Source of the DNA: an uncultured Prevotella sp.
GTDB lineage: Bacteria; Bacteroidota; Bacteroidia; Bacteroidales; Bacteroidaceae
Length of the DNA stretch: 10,303 nt
Assembly (NCBI GenBank): GCA_946625715.1
Contig: CAMOTK010000057.1
Coordinates: forward strand, 1-10,303
Direction: 5' to 3'
Shown one piece after another: positions 5,976-10,303 of this stretch. The stretch's first letter is position 1; each line of letters starts with the position of its first letter. The notes beneath the pieces were generated by a model, which was not told where the DNA came from, searched no databases, and worked only from the letters and a program-made list of their open reading frames with translations. Made by a program: the position numbers and the translations under genes.

Positions 5976-6752
5976 ATGACAGATGAAATGAAGAACATTT
6001 ATTTTTTATCCGACGCCCACTTGGGCTCGCTGGCCATTCCGCATCGACGCATGCAGGAGCGCCGACTGGTGCGCTTCCTCGACGACATCAAGGAGAAGGC
6101 GGCCGCCGTCTATCTCTTAGGCGACATGTTCGATTTCTGGTATGAATACAAGTATGTGGTGCCAAAGGGCTACACACGCTTTCTCGGCAAACTGTCGGAA
6201 CTGACCGACAGCGGCGTCGAGGTGCACTACTTCACCGGCAACCACGACATCTGGGCCTACTCCTATCTGGAAGAGGAGTGCGGCGTCATTCTCCATAAAC
6301 AGCCCCTCACCACCGAACTCTACGGCAAGGTGTTCTTCCTGGCCCACGGCGACGGACTGGGCGACCCCAACAAGTCGTTCAAGCTCATACGCAGCATCTT
6401 CCACAACAAAACGTGCCAGTTCCTCTTCTCGGCCCTGCACCCCCGTTGGGGTGTTGGCTTCGGCCTGCAGTGGGCCAAGCACTCGCGCCTGAAGCGCCCG
6501 GGTGGCGAGGAGCCGCCCTACATGGGCGAGAACAAGGAGCATCTGGTGCTCTTCACCAAGAAATATATTCAATATCATTCCAACGTCGACTACTTCATCT
6601 ACGGCCATCGCCACATCGAGCTCGACCTGCAGCTCACGAAGAAGGCCCGCATGATTATCCTCGGCGACTGGATTAGCCATTTCACCTACGTGGTCTACGA
6701 CGGCGAGCACATGCTCCTGTCGGAATACGTCGAGGGTGAAAGCATTCTCTAA
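5976..6752 (+). CDS. lpxH: UDP-2,3-diacylglucosamine diphosphatase-type metallophosphoesterase
   Basis: A 258-residue calcineurin-like phosphoesterase. All metal-site motifs are present in order: SDAHLG (12-17), GDMFDFW (49-55), GNHD (88-91), HGDG (124-127) and GHRH (210-213). The FDFW after the second motif is typical of LpxH, which cleaves UDP-2,3-diacylglucosamine to lipid X in lipid A synthesis at the inner membrane. The Bacteroidota form, as here, is slightly longer than the roughly 240 residues of E. coli LpxH; residues 140-190 form the basic, aromatic lid region. A second ATG at 5988 (MKNIYF) is an equally plausible start. The gene follows the DUF59 gene by 7 bases and so probably shares its transcript. 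The phosphoesterase family is certain; the LpxH assignment is likely. Confidence 0.88.
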   Translation: MTDEMKNIYFLSDAHLGSLAIPHRRMQERRLVRFLDDIKEKAAAVYLLGDMFDFWYEYKYVVPKGYTRFLGKLSELTDSGVEVHYFTGNHDIWAYSYLEEECGVILHKQPLTTELYGKVFFLAHGDGLGDPNKSFKLIRSIFHNKTCQFLFSALHPRWGVGFGLQWAKHSRLKRPGGEEPPYMGENKEHLVLFTKKYIQYHSNVDYFIYGHRHIELDLQLTKKARMIILGDWISHFTYVVYDGEHMLLSEYVEGESIL

Positions 6753-6770
6753 TTATCTCAATAAAAACAA

Positions 6771-7616
6771 ATGAAAACAATCAGCCAACAGCATTTTGAA
6801 GGCGAGCGTCCGCTTTTTGAGCAACATCATCTACGTTTAGAACAAATCACCATAGGCGATGGCGAGAGCGCCATCAAGGAGTGCTCCGACATCGTGGCCG
6901 TCGACAGCCATTTCTGGGGCAAATACCCTTTCTGGCACGTCCACGGCTTCAAGATTGAGCGCTGCCAGTTCGACGCCGGCGCCCGCTCGGCCCTTTGGTA
7001 TAGCGACAACCTCACGATGACCGACACGCGCATCGACGCGCCCAAGATGTTTCGCGAGATGCACGACCTGACACTCGAGAACGTGGTCATCAACGATGCC
7101 GACGAGACCTTCTGGCGCTGCAGCCGCATCAGGGCCAAGAACCTTGAACTGCACGACGGCACCTACCCCTTCATGTTCTGCGACGACGTCGTCATCGACG
7201 GACTGAAGAGCGATTCGAAATACGTGTTCCAATACTGCAAGAACGTCGAGCTGCACCATGCCGACATCGTCACCAAGGACTCGTTCTGGGAGTGCGAGAA
7301 CGTGACCATCTACGACTCGCACCTCGACGGCGAATACCTGGCCTGGCACTCTAAGAACGTGCGCCTCGTCAACTGTCACCTCGGCGGCGAGCAACTGCTC
7401 TGCTATGCCGACCATCTGGTGCTCGAGAACTGCACGTTCGACGCCGCCTGCGACCGCCTGTTCGAGTATTCCGACGTCGAGGCCGACATCCGCGGCCACG
7501 TCACCGACATCAAGAACCCCACCACGGGCCATATCGTGGCCGACAGCATTGGCAGCATCACCATCGACGAGAACATCAAGCAACCCGCAAACTGCATCAT
7601 AGAAACAAGGAAATGA
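6771..7616 (+). CDS. DUF3737 family protein, predicted right-handed beta-solenoid
   Basis: A 281-residue protein of DUF3737, function unknown. No signal peptide or membrane segment is seen, so it is probably cytoplasmic. It is made of about 11 turns of 19-21 residues, each with a pattern of an aromatic or large residue, two positions later a Cys/Ser/small residue, then a polar pair (often KN, DN or EN) and an alternating hydrophobic strand. The equivalent position falls at residues 38, 57, 78, 97, 117, 137, 156, 175, 194, 213 and 233; four turns in a row (117-175) have cysteine there. Many solenoids of this shape act on carbohydrates, but no catalytic motif is visible to me. Its last four bases overlap the start of the MalY/PatB gene (ATGA), suggesting coupled translation and a shared task. 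Confidence 0.9.
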   Translation: MKTISQQHFEGERPLFEQHHLRLEQITIGDGESAIKECSDIVAVDSHFWGKYPFWHVHGFKIERCQFDAGARSALWYSDNLTMTDTRIDAPKMFREMHDLTLENVVINDADETFWRCSRIRAKNLELHDGTYPFMFCDDVVIDGLKSDSKYVFQYCKNVELHHADIVTKDSFWECENVTIYDSHLDGEYLAWHSKNVRLVNCHLGGEQLLCYADHLVLENCTFDAACDRLFEYSDVEADIRGHVTDIKNPTTGHIVADSIGSITIDENIKQPANCIIETRK

Positions 7617-8770
7617 CCTACGACTTCGACGCAATCGTCAATCGCCGCGGCAGCGGCTGCTACAAATGGGACGAAGAGCCCGCGGCCGACCTGATTCCCA
7701 TGTGGGTGGCCGACATGGACTTCCGTGCCGCACCTGCCATCCGAGAGGCACTGCAGCAGCGGCTGGACCATGGCGTGTTTGGCTACACACTGGTGCCCGA
7801 CGCCTACTACGACGCCATCATCCGTTGGTTCAGCCGTCGCCATCAGTGGACCATCGAGCGCCCATGGGTGCTATACACCAGCGGCGTGGTGCCGGCCTTG
7901 TCGGCCGTCATCAAGGCCATGACCGAACCGGGCGACGAAGTCATTCTCCAGACGCCCGTCTACAACTGTTTCTTCTCTTCCGTCAGAAACAACCAGTGCA
8001 CGCTCGTTGAGAATCCCCTGCTGCTCAAGGACGGGCGCTACGAGATGGACTTCGACGGTCTGGAGCGCGTCTGCCAGAGTCCGCGGGCCAAACTGCTCGT
8101 GCTCTGCAATCCCCACAACCCTGCCGGCCGCGTGTGGAGCCGCGACGAGCTCACCCGGCTGAACGACATCTGTCGGCGCAACGGCGTGGTGGTGGTCAGC
8201 GACGAAATCCACAACGAACTGGTGTTCCAAGGCCGCCGCTACCAACCTTTCGGCGCCATCAGCATGGACAACGCCATCGTCTGCACCTCGCCATCGAAGT
8301 CGTTCAACACGGCCGGACTGCAGAACGCCAACATCATCTGCGCCAATGCCGAATGGCGAGCACGCATCGACCGCGCCATCAACATCAACGAGGTGTGCGA
8401 CGTGAATCCCTTCGGCGTGGTGGCCCTCATGGCTGCCTACAACGAGAGCGAGGCGTGGCTCGACGCCCTCTGCGACTATCTCTGGGAAAACTACCAGGCG
8501 CTCTGCCGCTTCTTCAGCGAACAGCTGCCCATGCTGCGGGTCACGCCTCTCGAAGGCACCTATCTGGTGTGGGTCGACATCCGCGCACTCGGCACCACGT
8601 CTGACGCTCTGACCGACCGTCTGCTGCGAGAAGGCCACGTGCAAGTGAACAGCGGCACGATGTATGGCCAGACCGCCGGCGAAGGTTTCATCCGTCTGAA
8701 CATTGCTTGCCCGCGCGCCCAAATGATGGAAGGACTGCGGCGCATAGCACACATCATCACTAACTACTAA
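7613..8770 (+). CDS. MalY/PatB family PLP-dependent C-S lyase/aminotransferase
   Basis: A 385-residue fold-type I PLP enzyme of the MalY/PatB group. Members cleave cystathionine or cysteine to pyruvate, ammonia and a thiol or sulfide, and some act as aminotransferases. The N-terminus (DFDAIVNRRGSGCYKWD, then PMWVADMDF) is the group's hallmark. NPHNPAG (166-172) holds the PLP-ring Asn169, SDEIHNELVF (196-205) holds Asp197 for the pyridine nitrogen, SPSKSFNTAGLQ (226-237) holds Lys229 for the Schiff base, and FIRLN (359-363) holds Arg361 for the substrate carboxylate. All catalytic residues are present. Substrate cannot be set from sequence; cystathionine beta-lyase activity is the usual guess. 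Overlap by four bases with DUF3737 suggests that the two proteins are made together. Confidence 0.94.
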   Translation: MTYDFDAIVNRRGSGCYKWDEEPAADLIPMWVADMDFRAAPAIREALQQRLDHGVFGYTLVPDAYYDAIIRWFSRRHQWTIERPWVLYTSGVVPALSAVIKAMTEPGDEVILQTPVYNCFFSSVRNNQCTLVENPLLLKDGRYEMDFDGLERVCQSPRAKLLVLCNPHNPAGRVWSRDELTRLNDICRRNGVVVVSDEIHNELVFQGRRYQPFGAISMDNAIVCTSPSKSFNTAGLQNANIICANAEWRARIDRAININEVCDVNPFGVVALMAAYNESEAWLDALCDYLWENYQALCRFFSEQLPMLRVTPLEGTYLVWVDIRALGTTSDALTDRLLREGHVQVNSGTMYGQTAGEGFIRLNIACPRAQMMEGLRRIAHIITNY

Positions 8771-8786
8771 AAAAATCAAAACCAAC

Positions 8787-10049
8787 ATGAGAAGCGTACT
8801 GACAACCATTCTTGCAGGCCTTGCACTTATTGCAGCCCAGGCACAGAAGCCCGCATCGACCTACGACGAAGGCAAGCCCGTAGGCTGGGCCACCGTTGGC
8901 GGCAACATCACCGGCGGCGAAGGTGGCGAGGAAGTCACAGTCACCAACTTCACCGAGTTCGACAACGCCATGCTGCGCGTCAACGGCAAGAAGAACCTCA
9001 CCGTGAAGCGCATCATCTACGTGAAGGGCACCATCACCTTCTCGCAGCAGGCCAGCTACAACGGTGTGGAAAACAAGACCATCATCGGACTGCCGGGCTC
9101 GGTGCTCACCAACATGAACCAAGACAAGAAAAACGGCGGTATCCTGAAACTGACGGGCAACGTTGAGGACACGCCCTGCCGCAACATCATCCTGCGCAAC
9201 CTGACCTTCAAAGGCCCGGGGGCCTACGATGTCGACGGCAACGACAACCTGCTCATCCAGAGCGGCCAGCGCATCTGGGTCGACCACTGCGACTTCCAGG
9301 ATGCCATGGACGGCAACTTCGACATCAACAACGGTGCCGACAACATCTCCGTCACGTGGTGCCGCTTCCGCTACATCCTGCCCCCGAAGGCCGGCGGCAG
9401 TGGCGGCAGCGATGCCCACTGCTACTCCAACCTCATTGGCAGCAGCGACGGTACCGTAAGCGACCGCGGCCATCTGAACGTCACGTTTGCCAACTGCTGG
9501 TGGGACACGGGCGTCATTGAGCGTTGTCCGCGTGTGCGCTACGGCAAGGTGCACCTCGTCAACTGCCTCTTCACCAACGACAACTACAACTATCTCTTCG
9601 GCACGGGCTACGAGTCGAACATCTACGCCGAGAAGTGCGCTTTCGTGGCTACGGGCAAGAGCGGTTCGCAAATCTACAAGAACCCGGGCAAGAACAAGAC
9701 GGCACCGTGGAACCTCATCATCAGCGACTGCATCGGCACCGACGATGTGCAGGAACGCATGGGCAGCCTTGACTACTTCACGCCTGCCGACTACTACCAG
9801 TACGACGCCATGGACAAGACGCTGGTGCAGGAAGTGGTGGGCAACGAGAAGACGGGTGCCGGCGCCACGCTGACGTTCGACGACGACGAAGCGCCTTCGG
9901 CCATCAAGACACAGTCTGCTGCCCCTGTCGTGCGTACCTTATATTATAATATGGGCGGCGTTCGCCAGAGCGAAGCCCGCCGAGGGCTCACCATCGTGAG
10001 CCAACTGTTGGCCGACGGCACCACGACGACAAAGAAAATCATCAGATAA
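8787..10049 (+). CDS. Secreted PL1 family pectate lyase
   Basis: A 420-residue polysaccharide lyase that should cut polygalacturonate by calcium-dependent beta-elimination. A signal peptide covers residues 1 to about 19 (MRSVLTTILAGLALIAAQA), with no lipobox cysteine, so it is secreted or periplasmic. The beta-helix domain (about 45-340) has WVDHCDF (164-170), the acidic calcium-site stretch DAMDGNFDI (172-180), GGSGGSDAHCYSNLIGSSDG (203-222) and RCPRVRYG (246-253), which fits the PL1 motif RxPxxRxG, with Arg246 as the likely catalytic base. A linker (about 355-380) leads to a short tail, LYYNMGGVRQ and GLTIVSQLLADG (385-420), resembling small C-terminal modules found on other Prevotella and Bacteroides exported proteins. 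It starts 16 bases after the MalY/PatB stop. No susC, susD or regulator gene lies next to it, so it is not in a typical polysaccharide locus. Confidence 0.94.
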   Translation: MRSVLTTILAGLALIAAQAQKPASTYDEGKPVGWATVGGNITGGEGGEEVTVTNFTEFDNAMLRVNGKKNLTVKRIIYVKGTITFSQQASYNGVENKTIIGLPGSVLTNMNQDKKNGGILKLTGNVEDTPCRNIILRNLTFKGPGAYDVDGNDNLLIQSGQRIWVDHCDFQDAMDGNFDINNGADNISVTWCRFRYILPPKAGGSGGSDAHCYSNLIGSSDGTVSDRGHLNVTFANCWWDTGVIERCPRVRYGKVHLVNCLFTNDNYNYLFGTGYESNIYAEKCAFVATGKSGSQIYKNPGKNKTAPWNLIISDCIGTDDVQERMGSLDYFTPADYYQYDAMDKTLVQEVVGNEKTGAGATLTFDDDEAPSAIKTQSAAPVVRTLYYNMGGVRQSEARRGLTIVSQLLADGTTTTKKIIR

Positions 10050-10068
10050 CCAAGAAACATCTAAGCAT

Positions 10069-10303
10069 ATGGAAGAAATGAAAATCAAGCAGGAACTGCC
10101 TGAAAACGCCTTCCGCGAACTGCAGGAAGGCGAGAAGTACGAGCCCATGATGTCGCCTGGCGGCGTCTATCCCGAAGTCAACGCGTGGTCGGTCACGTGG
10201 GGCATACTCATGGCCATGCTCTTCTCGGCTGCCGCAGCCTACTTAGGTCTGAAGGTGGGCCAGGTGTTCGAGGCCGCCATCCCCATTGCCATCATCGCCG
10301 TGG
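10069..10303 (+). CDS. OPT family oligopeptide/metal transporter (5' part only)
   Basis: Only the first 78 codons fall within the window. A soluble N-terminus (about 1-42, with LPENAFRELQEGEKYEP) leads into SVTWGILMAMLFSAAAAYLG, then LKVGQVFEAAIPIAIIAV. This first-helix pattern, ending in AAxAYLGLKVGxxxxAxIPxA, is characteristic of the OPT superfamily (oligopeptide and metal-chelate importers, usually 600 or more residues with 12 or more membrane segments). A second in-frame ATG at 10078 is possible. It starts 19 bases after the pectate lyase stop with no terminator or recognisable promoter between, so it may share its transcript. Substrate is unknown, and most of the gene lies beyond the window. 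Confidence 0.85.
   Translation, partial: MEEMKIKQELPENAFRELQEGEKYEPMMSPGGVYPEVNAWSVTWGILMAMLFSAAAAYLGLKVGQVFEAAIPIAIIAV

Noticed and set aside
6858..6875. 7-bp hairpin (GATGGCG/CGCCATC) early in DUF3737
   Set aside because: Short stem in GC-rich coding sequence; several such would be expected by chance.
6837..7634. Minus-strand ORF of 265 codons
   Set aside because: Antisense to DUF3737; its apparent repeats simply mirror the solenoid repeats of the real gene.
7871..8809. Minus-strand ORF of 312 codons
   Set aside because: Antisense to the MalY/PatB gene; rich in V, A, H, D as expected from a mirror frame, with no domain.
8760..9671. Minus-strand ORF of 303 codons
   Set aside because: Antisense to the pectate lyase; no domain or start signals.
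1..10303. CRISPR array, mobile element, phage or defence system
   Set aside because: No spaced repeats, transposase, integrase, terminal repeats or defence domains are found; RadC alone is not evidence of mobility.

Overview
The window looks like a chromosomal segment of a GC-rich member of Bacteroidota, most likely a Prevotella-type organism. Three things point there. Promoters match the Bacteroidota pattern (TTTG, about 20 bases, TAnnTTTG). Start codons follow AT-rich leaders with no Shine-Dalgarno sequence. The gene content fits too: PASTA protein-RluD-Ddl cluster, rpmH divergent from efp, DUF3737 with a MalY/PatB enzyme, and a secreted PL1 lyase. This assignment is an inference; no marker gene fixes the species.

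Left part (1-3045, minus strand): a three-gene unit reads leftwards from a promoter at 2769-2776: a membrane-anchored PASTA protein, an RluA/RluD-type pseudouridine synthase and D-alanine--D-alanine ligase, whose last codons are cut off by the window edge. Upstream lies rpmH (ribosomal protein L34, 51 residues), with its own well-formed promoter and a clear intrinsic terminator.

Middle (3046-3215): a 170-bp AT-rich divergent control region drives rpmH leftwards and efp rightwards. It holds a 9-bp inverted repeat bracketing the rpmH promoter and four tandem heptamers just upstream of the efp -10-like (-7) box.

Right part (3216-10303, plus strand): efp is joined by a one-base overlap to a membrane glycosyltransferase, followed by radC. 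A new promoter then precedes a DUF59/SufT-like gene, an LpxH-type metallophosphoesterase, a DUF3737 beta-solenoid gene overlapping a MalY/PatB-type PLP enzyme by 4 bases, a secreted PL1 pectate lyase, and the start of an OPT-family transporter. From 5648 onwards gaps are 19 bases or less and no terminator is visible, so long co-transcription is possible, although the functions are mixed.

Most of the window is ordinary housekeeping DNA. No gene-free stretch exceeds 300 bases, and I see no tRNA, rRNA, CRISPR, insertion sequence or phage gene. I did not find a convincing new multi-gene system. The signals most worth a second look are a perfect 13-bp hairpin inside the glycosyltransferase gene, the regular 19-21-residue ladder with four stacked cysteines in DUF3737, the heptamer repeats at the efp promoter, and the AT-rich start of the pectate lyase tail.
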